From positions 30,320 through 94,319 of the forward strand of contig NZ_JAPNLJ010000007.1 of NCBI RefSeq assembly GCF_026627445.1: a DNA stretch of 64,000 nt, written 5' to 3'. This DNA is from Streptomyces sp. H27-H1. GTDB lineage: Bacteria > Actinomycetota > Actinomycetes > Streptomycetales > Streptomycetaceae. Every line of letters starts with the position of its first letter. Position 1 is the first letter of the stretch. Below are positions 49,126-57,302 of this stretch, piece after piece. The notes under the pieces were generated by a model. The model was not told the origin of the DNA and ran no database searches. It worked only from the letters and a program-made list of their open reading frames with translations. Position numbers and translations under genes: made by a program.

Positions 49126-49758
49126 TCAGCGGTTCCCGCTCACCCGGCCCCGCAGCAGCAGCGACAGCGCCGAGTGCACGTCGTCCAGCGACCGCTCGCT
49201 CTGGAAGGACTGCCAGTCCAGCGCCGCCACCAGCACCATTCCCACCATCGCCGCGGCCGTCAGCGGTACGTCGATCTCCGCACTGAGCTCACCGCGCTCC
49301 ACGCCTTCCCGGAGCACCGTCTCGACGACGGCGACGGCCTCCCGTCGGACGACCATCAGCGTGGACTGCCAGGTCCGGTTGGTGCGCCACAGCTCGGCGA
49401 CGTAGAGCTGGGTGAAGGCGGGGTACCGGTCGATGAACACCAGGCCGGCCCGGATCATCTCGTCGAGCGCCTCGACCCGGGTCCCGCCCCTGGCCTCGGT
49501 CGATTCCGCCGCCGTCCGCAGGGATTCGGTCAGCAGTCCGACCCCGTGCCGCAGCAGCTCCTCGAAGAGGTCGTTCTTGCTGGCGAAGTTGTAGTAGACG
49601 GTGCCCTTGGCCACGCCCGCCCGTTCGGCGATCTCGTCGACCGTGGTCGCGGAGAAGCCCTGCTCCGCGATGAGCGTGACGGCCGCTTCGTAGAGCTTCT
49701 GCCGTGTGGCCTGGCGGCGTCCGCCGCCTCCGGCCGTACCGGTGCTGCTGCTTTCCAT
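49126..49758 (-). CDS. TetR-family transcriptional regulator
   Basis: The 210-residue repressor has the TetR helix-turn-helix near the N terminus (ATRQKLYEAAVTLIAEQGFSATTVDEIAERAGVAKGTVYYNFASKNDLFEELL, cited here by its edges at about 17-68) and an all-helical ligand domain. ATG at 49758 is preferred; an in-frame GTG at 49773 lies within a palindrome. It is downstream of and co-directional with the YhgE and ABC genes. It probably represses its own gene and the transporter operon through the palindromes at 49771 and/or 52851. Confidence 0.92.
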   Translation of the reverse strand: MESSSTGTAGGGGRRQATRQKLYEAAVTLIAEQGFSATTVDEIAERAGVAKGTVYYNFASKNDLFEELLRHGVGLLTESLRTAAESTEARGGTRVEALDEMIRAGLVFIDRYPAFTQLYVAELWRTNRTWQSTLMVVRREAVAVVETVLREGVERGELSAEIDVPLTAAAMVGMVLVAALDWQSFQSERSLDDVHSALSLLLRGRVSGNR

Positions 49759-49770
49759 GGCGCTGATTCT

Positions 49771-49786
49771 CACAGGTCGACCTGTG
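49771..49786. promoter_or_regulatory. Palindrome CACAGGTCGACCTGTG at the TetR promoter
   Basis: A perfect 16-bp palindrome begins 13 bp upstream of the TetR ATG, between it and the YhgE stop. Size and position fit a TetR-family operator for autoregulation. Confidence 0.65.
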
Positions 49787-49794
49787 CCATCGGG

Positions 49795-51879
49795 CTACAG
49801 GCTCAGTTCCGGATGCAGCCGGTCCATCGTCCACACCTGCTTGCCGCGGGCGGCGAGGGCGGTGAGGGCGAGCGCGCCGGCGGTGAAGGCGGTGAGGACC
49901 AGGCAGCCCTGCCAGACCGGGGCGAGGTCGCCGCCGGTGATGAGCCGGCGCAGGCTCTCGACCACGTAGGACATCGGCAGGTAGGGGTGGATGGCGTTGA
50001 AGAAGCCGGGGCTGGTCTGGACGGGGTAGGTACCGCCCGCCGAGGTCAGCTGGAGCATCAGGACGGCCAGTACCAGGATCCGTCCGGCGGCGCCGAACTT
50101 GGCGTTGAGCCACTGGACGATCGCCGCGAAGCAGGCGGTGACCAGCATCAGGAAACCGATGGTGAGTGCCGGCCGGGCCATCTGCAGGCCGAGTCCCCAG
50201 TGCAGTACCGACATCAGCGCGCCCACCTGCGCGGCGCCGAGCCCGGCCACCGGAAGCCAGCCCGCGAAGGCGATCCGCCAGGGCGAGGCGCCTGCGGCGA
50301 GGGCCCGCCGGTTCAGCGGTGCGATCAGCATGTAGGCGACCATCGCGCCGACCCAGAGGGAGAGCGGGATGAAGTAGGGGGCGAAGCCGGTGCCGTAGTT
50401 GGGCGCTTTGTGCAGGGACTGATTGGCGAGCCGTACCGGGTCGGCCATGACCTCGGTCCGGGCGTCGCGCTGCTGCTGGTCGTAGGCCGGAATCCGGCCG
50501 GCCCCGTCGTGCAGGCCGCCGGCGAGTTCGCCGTTGCCGTCCACGAGCTTGACCAGGCCGCCGTCGAGGGTGTGCGCGCCGTCGCCGAGCTTGCCGATGC
50601 CCACGCCGAGCTTGCCGGAGCCCTCGGTGGCGGAACCGATGCCGGTGTGCAGCCGGGTCATGCCGTCGGCGACCTCGTGGGCGCCGTCGTTGAGGGCGTT
50701 CACCTGGGTGACCGCCGCTTCGAGGTCCGCAGCGAGGCCCGGGGCCTTCGTGACGAGGAGCCGGGCTTCGCGCTCCAGGTCGGCGAGCTGCTTGTGGAGC
50801 GTGCCGAGGTCGCCGCCCGCGTCCTTGACGAGGGTGTTGACGTCGCCGGCGAGTTCGGCGGCTTCGGCCGCGTCGTCCTTGAGCCTCTTGAGCTGGGGGC
50901 AGGTGGCGGGGAGCGGCTTGGCGGCGGCGGTGCAGGTCTTCGCGTAGACGTCGGCGGCTCCGGTGGAGACGCGCTGGGTGACGGTGGCGGCGGCCGGGGC
51001 CGCCTTGGCGAAGGCTTCCAGGTGCTTGTTCGTGACCTGGGCTGTGTCGGCGACGAGTTCGGCGCTGTCCGCGAGCCGCTTGGGGTCCTTGAGGAAGGGG
51101 CGGGCCGTGTCGGCGGCGCCGCCGACCTTGTCGGCGAGCTTCTGGGTCCCGGCCGCGATGTCCTTCGTACCCGTTTCCAGCTGTCCGGCGGCTCCGTTCA
51201 GCTTCTTCAGGCCTCCGGTGAGCTCGCCGTTCTTCTCCTTCGCCGTGTCCAGGCCGGCTGCGAGGTCCTTGGCGCCCTGCTGGGCCTTGCCCGCACCGTC
51301 GGTGAGTTTGTCGGCGCCGTCGGCGGCCTCGGCGGTCTTGTCGTGGAGGTCGGAGAAGTTGACGAAGATCTTGTCGAGGAAGCCGCGGGAGGCGTTGGTG
51401 GACGCCGCCGAGCGGACCTCGGAGAAGACCGTGCGCGAGATCGAGCCGACGATGTAGTTGTTCGCGTCGTTGGTGCGGACCTGGAGGGCTCCGGTGGCGG
51501 GGTCCTCGCCGGAACTGGAGGCGATCTTCGCGCTGAAGTCGGCCGGCATGGTGAGGGAGAGGTAGTACGTGCCCTTCTCCAGCCCCTTGGCCGCCTCTTC
51601 GGCGCTCACCTCCCGCCAGTCGAAGGTCTTGCTGTCGTGCAGTTTGCGGGTGATCTCGCCGCCGGCGTCGACGCGCTTGCCGTCGACGGTGGCGCCCTGG
51701 TCGGCGTTGACGAGGGCGACGGGCACCTTGTCGAGGCGGCTGTAGGGATCCCAGAAGGACCACAGGTACAGGGCTCCGTAGAGCAGCGGCAGCAGGAGCA
51801 GCGCGACGAGGGCGGCCCGGGGCAGCTTCCCCCGGCCGAACCGCTTCAGCTCAAGCGCGGCCAGCTTCGGTGAGCGCAT
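49795..51879 (-). CDS. YhgE/Pip-family membrane protein (ABC-2-like)
   Basis: The 694-residue protein has one N-terminal transmembrane helix (about 20-42), a large extracytoplasmic region and about five C-terminal helices (from about residue 490). The external part contains heptad-like repeats such as DGADKLTDGAGKAQQGAKDLAAGLD, typical of YhgE/Pip proteins (phage-infection and ESX-accessory relatives). It overlaps the upstream ABC ATPase gene by 29 bp, so the two form an export system. The cargo is unknown. Confidence 0.92.
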   Translation of the reverse strand: MRSPKLAALELKRFGRGKLPRAALVALLLLPLLYGALYLWSFWDPYSRLDKVPVALVNADQGATVDGKRVDAGGEITRKLHDSKTFDWREVSAEEAAKGLEKGTYYLSLTMPADFSAKIASSSGEDPATGALQVRTNDANNYIVGSISRTVFSEVRSAASTNASRGFLDKIFVNFSDLHDKTAEAADGADKLTDGAGKAQQGAKDLAAGLDTAKEKNGELTGGLKKLNGAAGQLETGTKDIAAGTQKLADKVGGAADTARPFLKDPKRLADSAELVADTAQVTNKHLEAFAKAAPAAATVTQRVSTGAADVYAKTCTAAAKPLPATCPQLKRLKDDAAEAAELAGDVNTLVKDAGGDLGTLHKQLADLEREARLLVTKAPGLAADLEAAVTQVNALNDGAHEVADGMTRLHTGIGSATEGSGKLGVGIGKLGDGAHTLDGGLVKLVDGNGELAGGLHDGAGRIPAYDQQQRDARTEVMADPVRLANQSLHKAPNYGTGFAPYFIPLSLWVGAMVAYMLIAPLNRRALAAGASPWRIAFAGWLPVAGLGAAQVGALMSVLHWGLGLQMARPALTIGFLMLVTACFAAIVQWLNAKFGAAGRILVLAVLMLQLTSAGGTYPVQTSPGFFNAIHPYLPMSYVVESLRRLITGGDLAPVWQGCLVLTAFTAGALALTALAARGKQVWTMDRLHPELSL

Positions 51880-52831
51880 CGCCGTCCCCCTTCGTGTCGT
51901 GCGTGGCGTCGGTGCCGTCGGCTTCGTCGGCGCCGTCCGAGTCGTCGGCGCCGTCCGAGTCGTCGGCGCCGTCCGAGTCGTTCGTGGCAGTGGCTCCCTG
52001 GGCGCCCCAGGTGATCTGGGAGTTCACGGGTCGGGGCGCCGTGGCGGATTCCTCGGCCTGATCAGCAGACGGGCCGGCCGACGGATCAGCGGCGGGTTCC
52101 GCCGACGGATCAGCGGCCTGGCCGGCCGTGGTGGCCGCCGGGCGGGTCCGCAGGACCATCGCGTCGGCGGGAGCCTCGCTGCACACCGCGAGGACCGTGG
52201 TTCCGCGGGCGGCGAGGGAGCGCAGCAGGTCCCAGGCCTCGGCGCGCTCGGCGTCCGAGAGCTTGAGGTCGAGGTCGTCCAGGGCCAGCAGGCGCGGCGA
52301 GCCGAGCAGCGCGATGGCCACCGACAGCCGTACGGATTCCAGCCGTTCCAGGTCCCGTACGGAGGTGCGCGGCCCCTTCGGCAGGGTCCCGAGGTCCAGT
52401 CCGGCGGCGTCCAGCGCCGCGTCGATCCGGGCCGCGGCCGAGGCGCGGCGCTCGCCGCGCGGGCGGAGCAGGGCGCGGACGGGGCCGTCGTAGCGGCGCT
52501 GGAGCAGGGCGCCCTCGCGCAGTTGCTCGGCGACGGTGAGGGCCTGGTCCAGGTCGTTGACCCCGGGCACCGGGCCGAGGGCGGCGATGCGGCGGACCGC
52601 GGCCATCTTCTTCGGCAGCCGGTGGCGGCCGATCTCGGCGTGGCCCTCGGTGGGCTTCATCCGGCCGGTGAGGGCGAGGAGCAGGCAGGTCCGCCCGCTG
52701 CCGGAGGGGCCTTCGACCGCGATGAGCGAGCCGGGTGCCGCGTCGATCCCGACACCCCGGAACACCCAGCCGCGCGGGCCCTTGACTCCGAAGTCCTCGG
52801 CCTTGACGGCCGCGCCGTGCGGGCTGTCCAC
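51851..52831 (-). CDS. ABC-type ATPase with altered catalytic motifs, YhgE partner
   Basis: The 326-residue protein has an ABC fold but unusual motifs. Walker A is GPSGSGRT, with Arg in place of the invariant Lys. No LSGGQ signature is present; the corresponding region reads VRDLERLESVRLS. Walker B is LLALDDLD, with Asp where the catalytic Glu is expected. The C-terminal 100 residues are disordered, with ADPSA repeats and DDSDGA repeated three times. It overlaps yhgE. ATP hydrolysis may be weak or absent. The GTG start is 20 bp downstream of a perfect palindrome. Confidence 0.85.
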   Translation of the reverse strand: MDSPHGAAVKAEDFGVKGPRGWVFRGVGIDAAPGSLIAVEGPSGSGRTCLLLALTGRMKPTEGHAEIGRHRLPKKMAAVRRIAALGPVPGVNDLDQALTVAEQLREGALLQRRYDGPVRALLRPRGERRASAAARIDAALDAAGLDLGTLPKGPRTSVRDLERLESVRLSVAIALLGSPRLLALDDLDLKLSDAERAEAWDLLRSLAARGTTVLAVCSEAPADAMVLRTRPAATTAGQAADPSAEPAADPSAGPSADQAEESATAPRPVNSQITWGAQGATATNDSDGADDSDGADDSDGADEADGTDATHDTKGDGDALTEAGRA

Positions 52832-52850
52832 ACCCTCCCCCTTCTTTTGA

Positions 52851-52864
52851 ACTGACTAGTCAGT
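52851..52864. promoter_or_regulatory. Palindrome ACTGACTAGTCAGT upstream of the ABC/YhgE operon
   Basis: A perfect 14-bp palindrome lies 19 bp before the ABC ATPase start, in an AT-rich promoter-like stretch. It is the form expected for a TetR-family operator. Its sequence differs from the palindrome at the TetR gene. Confidence 0.7.
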
Positions 52865-53063
52865 ACAAAAACTAGCATCCTCGGCGGCATCCGGTGCGCA
52901 CCGGGCGGCAGTTGCCCGGCCGCGATCCCGGGCTTGAGGGCAAACCCGCAGGTCAACGCGATTGTCAGTGGGGGCCGTCACGATGGGCAGACGCAAGGAC
53001 AGCGCAACCCGTACGGAGCGACACCAGGCAGCGCGAAGAGCGCGCAACGACAGGAGGTTCGCC

Positions 53064-53561
53064 ATGGCCACACCGTCCCCGTCCCCTGTGCACCCCGTCC
53101 CGCGGAAGTCCGCCGCACCCCCCGCCGCCCTCGACCTGCTCGCCAAGTCCCACCAGGGCCTGGCCGAAGCCGCCCGGCTGACCCGGCCGGGCGAGCGGTA
53201 CGCCACCGCCCATCTCGCCGCGCTGCGCGCCGCCGCGGCCGTGCTCGCCGCGCGCGGGCGGCCCGAGCCGGTGCACCCGCGGCGCAGGCCGCGGATCCGC
53301 AGCGCGTGGGAGGTGCTCCCGGAGATAGCGCCCGAACTGGCCGAGTGGAGTGCGCTCTTCGCCTCCGGCGCGGCCCGCCGGGCGCGGGCGGAGGCCGGGA
53401 TAGCGGGCGCGGCCACCGGCCGGGACGCCGACGATCTGGTGCGAGCCGTCGCGATGTTCCTGCGCCTGGTGGAGCGGATGCTCTCGCTCCACCCGCCGGC
53501 TCCGGCCGGCCCGTCGCAGGGCCTGCCGCTACCGCGCCCGGAGCGCCCGGACGCGGGATGA
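53064..53561 (+). CDS. SAV_6107-like HEPN-domain protein
   Basis: The 165-residue helical protein resembles the small actinobacterial SAV_6107 family of HEPN-like proteins: [45 protein letters not shown] then ARAEAGIAGAATGRDADDLVRAVAMFLRLVE. HEPN proteins often act in RNA cleavage or nucleotide binding, but the R-x4-6-H catalytic motif is not clear here. ATG at 53064 follows GGAGG; in-frame ATGs upstream (for example 52983) would add a basic GRRKDSATRTERHQ tail. It is divergent from the ABC operon. Confidence 0.7.
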   Translation: MATPSPSPVHPVPRKSAAPPAALDLLAKSHQGLAEAARLTRPGERYATAHLAALRAAAAVLAARGRPEPVHPRRRPRIRSAWEVLPEIAPELAEWSALFASGAARRARAEAGIAGAATGRDADDLVRAVAMFLRLVERMLSLHPPAPAGPSQGLPLPRPERPDAG

Positions 53562-53658
53562 CCTGCCCGGCAGCGAGAGGCCATAGGGTGGGCAGCGACC
53601 GCTCACCCGCCCCCAGCCACCGCTGGGAGGTGCCCCCTGCACCGAGGAGCCATCAGCC

Positions 53659-54417
53659 GTGTCGGACACTTCCCGCCCCCGCGCCTCTCTCCGCACCGCC
53701 GTGGTGTGGGAGGTCCTCAAGGAGGCGCTCGACCGCCGGGTGAAGGCGACCGGGCGGGACGTGCTGGACGTGCTGGACACCGGCGGCGGCACCGGCAAGT
53801 TCGCCGTGCCCGTGGCCCGCCTCGGCCACCGGGTCACCGTGGTCGACCCCAGCCCCAACGCACTGTTCGGGCTGGAGCGCCGTGTCGCCGAAGCCGGCGT
53901 GGCCGACCTGGTCCGCGGGGTGCAGGGCGACGCCCAGGGCCTGCTCGACGTCGTCGAGCGCGAGTCCTACGACGTGGTGGTCTGCCATGGCGTGCTGGAG
54001 TACGTGGACGACCCGGCCGAGGGCGTGGCCAACGCGGTGGCGGCCCTGCGTCCCGGCGGCATCCTCAGCCTGCTCGGCGCCGGACTCGGCGGAGCCGTGC
54101 TGGCCCGCGCCCTGGCCGGGCACTTCACCGAGGCCCGTACGGCCCTGACCGACCCGGCCGGCCGCTGGGGCGCGGGCGATCCCGTGCCGCGCCGCTTCAC
54201 CGCCGAACAGCTGTCGGCACTGGTCGCCGGGGCAGGTCTGTCCGTCGGCGCCGTGCACGGGGTCCGGATCTTCGCCGACCTCGTTCCCGGTGTTCTGGTC
54301 GACACCGAGCCGGGCGCCGTCGAGGCCCTGCTGCGACTGGAAGAGGCCGCGGCCGAGCTTCCCGCCTTCCACGCGGTCGCCACGCAGCTGCACATCCTCG
54401 GCGAGAAGCCCGCCTGA
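53659..54417 (+). CDS. SAM-dependent class I methyltransferase
   Basis: The 252-residue protein has a Rossmann-like methyltransferase core: motif I VLDTGGGTGKFAVPVARLG (about 39-57), acidic motif II VVDPSPN, motif post-I YDVVVCHGVLEYVDDPAEGV and LRPGGILSLL. The C-terminal half may bind substrate. It resembles CmoA/CmoB-like and ubiquinone-type enzymes, but the substrate is unknown. GTG at 53659 follows GAGGAG. It is 97 bp after the HEPN-like gene and could be co-transcribed. Confidence 0.88.
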   Translation: MSDTSRPRASLRTAVVWEVLKEALDRRVKATGRDVLDVLDTGGGTGKFAVPVARLGHRVTVVDPSPNALFGLERRVAEAGVADLVRGVQGDAQGLLDVVERESYDVVVCHGVLEYVDDPAEGVANAVAALRPGGILSLLGAGLGGAVLARALAGHFTEARTALTDPAGRWGAGDPVPRRFTAEQLSALVAGAGLSVGAVHGVRIFADLVPGVLVDTEPGAVEALLRLEEAAAELPAFHAVATQLHILGEKPA

Positions 54418-54703
54418 TCTGCGGAGCTTGTCGGGAACGCGGTGGGCCACTCACCCTCCGAACCGGGGCAGTGACCCGTATGATCGGGGTCAGCGCCCGG
54501 CATGCCGAGCGGACCTCCGGGGAATAACGCCCTCAGTGGGCCGTTCAAGACGGCGTTGAGCATTCCTCAAGCAGTACTTTTTACGGGCAGTGTTTTTTTA
54601 GAACGTGGCGTAGAGGGCGGGTGTCACGGGGGGCGATTCCCCGCCTATCCTGAAGGGGACCCCTGGTCGCTCCCCCCGCGACCGACGGATGAGGAGGACT
54701 CCC

Positions 54704-55105
54704 GTGCCGCTCTCGGAGCACGAGCAGCGAATGCTCGAGCAGATGGAGCGAGCGCTGTACGCCGAAGATCCCAAATTCGCTACAGCGCTTGAGGGAAGCG
54801 GACTGCGCACGTACACCCGGCGACGGGTCTACCTGGCAGTCGCAGGCATTGTGGTGGGTATCGCGCTCCTCATGACCGGTGTGATCGTGCCGAACGTACT
54901 GTGGATCAGCGTGGTGGGATTCCTCGTCATGCTGGGCTGTACGGTGCTCGTGGTCACCGGTTGGCGCAAGGCACCCAAGCCTGGTGAGCAACCCGCCTCC
55001 GGTAGTGCAGGCGGTTCGCCCCAAGGGCAGAACCGGCAGCGTCGGTCAGTGATGACCCGTATCGAGGAACGGTGGCAGCGCCGTCGTGACGAACAGGGGC
55101 AGTAG
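54704..55105 (+). CDS. DUF3040 membrane protein
   Basis: The 133-residue protein starts PLSEHEQRMLEQMERALYAEDPKFA, the hallmark of actinobacterial DUF3040 proteins. Two transmembrane helices follow (about 45-64 and 69-89), then a basic Arg/Gln-rich tail. GTG at 54704 has GAGGAG at 7 nt. The 286-bp gap upstream has an AT-rich island (about 54560-54607, ACTTTTTACGGGCAGTGTTT) that probably contains the promoter. In streptomycetes this gene lies near the dcw cluster, suggesting an envelope role; the function is unknown. Confidence 0.92.
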   Translation: MPLSEHEQRMLEQMERALYAEDPKFATALEGSGLRTYTRRRVYLAVAGIVVGIALLMTGVIVPNVLWISVVGFLVMLGCTVLVVTGWRKAPKPGEQPASGSAGGSPQGQNRQRRSVMTRIEERWQRRRDEQGQ

Positions 55106-55126
55106 GCCCCACCGACAGACTCGGGT

Positions 55127-55160
55127 GAGGGGACGGCCGCCGGAAGGCGGCCGTCCCCTC
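55127..55160. terminator. Terminator after the DUF3040 gene
   Basis: A perfect 15-bp inverted repeat (55127-55141 and 55146-55160) with a GGAA tetraloop sits 22 bp after the stop. Confidence 0.85.
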
Positions 55161-55243
55161 ACTGCTTCCGAGCCCGACCACCACGACTGATCGCCACGCC
55201 CGATCATCCTGCCCGATCACCACTTCTGCGCCATGATGATCAG

Positions 55244-55858
55244 GTGAGTGTGCTCCCCCTGGTCTTCACCAGCGGCTGGGCCAGCGGGATCAACGCGTAC
55301 GCCGTGGTCCTCCTGCTCGGCATCTTCGGCGCGACCGGACTGACCGACGAGGTCCCCGCGTCCCTGCAACGCACCGACGTACTGATCGTCGCCGCGGTCC
55401 TGTTCCTCTGCGAGGCGGTCGCCGACAAGATCCCGTACGTGGACTCCCTCTGGGACACCGTCCACACCGTGATCCGCCCGGTGTCCGGAGCCGTGGTCGG
55501 CGCTCTGCTGGCCGGGCAGAGCGGCTCGCTCTCCGACATCACCGCCGGTGCGGTCGGCGGCTCCACCGCACTGGCCAGCCATTTCGTCAAAGCCGGCACG
55601 CGCATGGCGATCAACACCTCGCCCGAGCCGTTCAGCAACGTCGTCATGAGCACCGCCGAGGACCTCGGCGTGGGCGGGATCGTCACCTTCGCGATGTTCA
55701 ATCCGCAGGCCGCCGCGATCATCTGCGCCGTCCTGCTGATCATCGGACTCGCCCTGCTGATCTACCTCTGGGCCCGGATCCGCCGCTTCCGGCGCCGCCG
55801 GGCCCAGCGCCGCGAGGAGAAGAGACTCGCCGCCGAGGTCGCCCGCGTCGCTCGATAG
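55244..55858 (+). CDS. DUF4126 multi-pass membrane protein
   Basis: The 204-residue protein has about five hydrophobic segments and the DUF4126 start FTSGWASGINAYAVVLLLG, then DKIPYVDSLWDTVHTVIRPVSGA and GASTAL-like GGSTALASHFVKAGTR. A basic Arg/Glu tail follows. The role is unknown. The GTG start at 55244 is followed closely (10 bp after the stop) by the CrtI-like gene, so the two are probably co-transcribed. Confidence 0.88.
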   Translation: MSVLPLVFTSGWASGINAYAVVLLLGIFGATGLTDEVPASLQRTDVLIVAAVLFLCEAVADKIPYVDSLWDTVHTVIRPVSGAVVGALLAGQSGSLSDITAGAVGGSTALASHFVKAGTRMAINTSPEPFSNVVMSTAEDLGVGGIVTFAMFNPQAAAIICAVLLIIGLALLIYLWARIRRFRRRRAQRREEKRLAAEVARVAR

Positions 55859-55868
55859 GCTCAGCGGC

Positions 55869-57272
55869 ATGGCACGAATTGCGGTGATCGGCGCCGGGAT
55901 GGGCGCGATGGCGACGGCGGCACGACTGGCCGTGGCGGGACATCAGGTGACGGTGTACGAGCGCGGGGCGACCTACGGCGGCGCCGTCGGCCGGTACGCC
56001 CGCGACGGCTTCGTCTTCGACACCGGCCCCGGGCTGGTGCACCTGCCCGCCGTCTACCGCGATCTGTTCGTCAAGACCGGCAAGCGCCCCCTGGAGGAGT
56101 GCGCGGAGCTGGTCCAGATCGACCCCGCCGTCCGCTACGTCCTCCCGGACGGCCGCACGGTCACCCTTCCGGGCGGCTCCCACGGCGGCGCCGCGGCCGC
56201 CGTGGGCGCGGCCTTCGGGCCCGGCTCCGGGGAACGCTGGAGCGCGGTGCTGGGACGGGCCCGGGATGCCTGGGACGCCACCCGCCGCCCCCTCCTGGAG
56301 GAGCCGCTGCACCCCGTCCGGGAGGCGCTGGGCCGCGATCCGTACCCCGCGCTGCGCGGGAGCGGACTGCTGCGCCGCCGGCCGCCGACCCTGGCCGAGG
56401 TCGCCGTGCGCGAGCTCGGCGGAGACGGCCAGGACGAGCTGCTCACCGCGCGGGTACGGGCGTACGGTATCGATCCGGCGACCGCGCCCGCCTCGGCGGC
56501 GGTGCTGCCCTACATGGAGCAGACCTTCGGCAGCTGGTACGTGCGCGGCGGGACCCGGGAGCTGGCCACCGCCGTGTACGAGCGGTGCCTGGAGCGCAAG
56601 GTCGCCTTCGAGTTCGGTGCGACGGTGCGGGAGGCGCTCGTACGGGACGACCGCGCGGCCGGGCTGCGGCTGGCCGACGGTACCGAGGTGGAGGCCGACG
56701 GCGTGGTCTGCGCGGTCGATCCCCAGAAGCTCCGGATCCCGCTCACCGCCGACTCCGCGCCCGCCCGTACGGAACCCGGTCGCTGGTACACCCTGTTCGC
56801 CGCGCTGCGCGGCCCCCGCGAGGCCGACGCCGCGCACCGCACCCTGCTGGGCCCCGTCACCGTGCTGCGCCCCGACGACCCGGCCACCCGGCCGGACGCG
56901 GAGCACGAGGCCGTCACCGTGCATGCCGTGGTGACGGCGGGATCCACGGAGCCCTCGCCGTCCGCCGAGGACCTCCTGACGGCGGCTGCCCGGGCCGTCC
57001 CCGGGCTGCGGGAGCGGCTGCTGTGGCACGAGCTGCGTACCCCGGCCGACGTCGAGGCGGCCACGGGTGCGGTGGGCGGCCGTGTGCCCGCGCCCTCCCT
57101 GGCCGGGGCCGGGGGAAGGATGCTGCACCCGGCGAACAGCACCGGCGTGCCGGGGCTGTACCTGGCCGGCGGCTGGGCGCACCCGGGCGGCGGGCTGGCG
57201 CACGCCGGGATGACGGGGGCCCTGGTGGCCGGGCTGATCGTGGAGGGCGCGGAGTTCCGCGGCTCCCGCTAG
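55869..57272 (+). CDS. CrtI-like FAD-dependent oxidoreductase
   Basis: The 467-residue flavoprotein belongs to the phytoene desaturase-like amine-oxidoreductase group. The N terminus has the dinucleotide motif VIGAGMGAMATAARLAVAGHQVTVYE and the FAD-binding GGAVGRY...GFVFDTGPGL. The C-terminal FAD motif is GLYLAGGWAHPGGGLAHAGMTGALVAGLI. Family members desaturate or isomerise isoprenoids. No other carotenoid gene is in the window, so the substrate may differ. It ends convergent with the Tyr-rich membrane gene. Confidence 0.9.
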   Translation: MARIAVIGAGMGAMATAARLAVAGHQVTVYERGATYGGAVGRYARDGFVFDTGPGLVHLPAVYRDLFVKTGKRPLEECAELVQIDPAVRYVLPDGRTVTLPGGSHGGAAAAVGAAFGPGSGERWSAVLGRARDAWDATRRPLLEEPLHPVREALGRDPYPALRGSGLLRRRPPTLAEVAVRELGGDGQDELLTARVRAYGIDPATAPASAAVLPYMEQTFGSWYVRGGTRELATAVYERCLERKVAFEFGATVREALVRDDRAAGLRLADGTEVEADGVVCAVDPQKLRIPLTADSAPARTEPGRWYTLFAALRGPREADAAHRTLLGPVTVLRPDDPATRPDAEHEAVTVHAVVTAGSTEPSPSAEDLLTAAARAVPGLRERLLWHELRTPADVEAATGAVGGRVPAPSLAGAGGRMLHPANSTGVPGLYLAGGWAHPGGGLAHAGMTGALVAGLIVEGAEFRGSR

Positions 57273-57302
57273 CGCCGTGACCGGGCGGGCCCTGCCGCAG
57301 GG

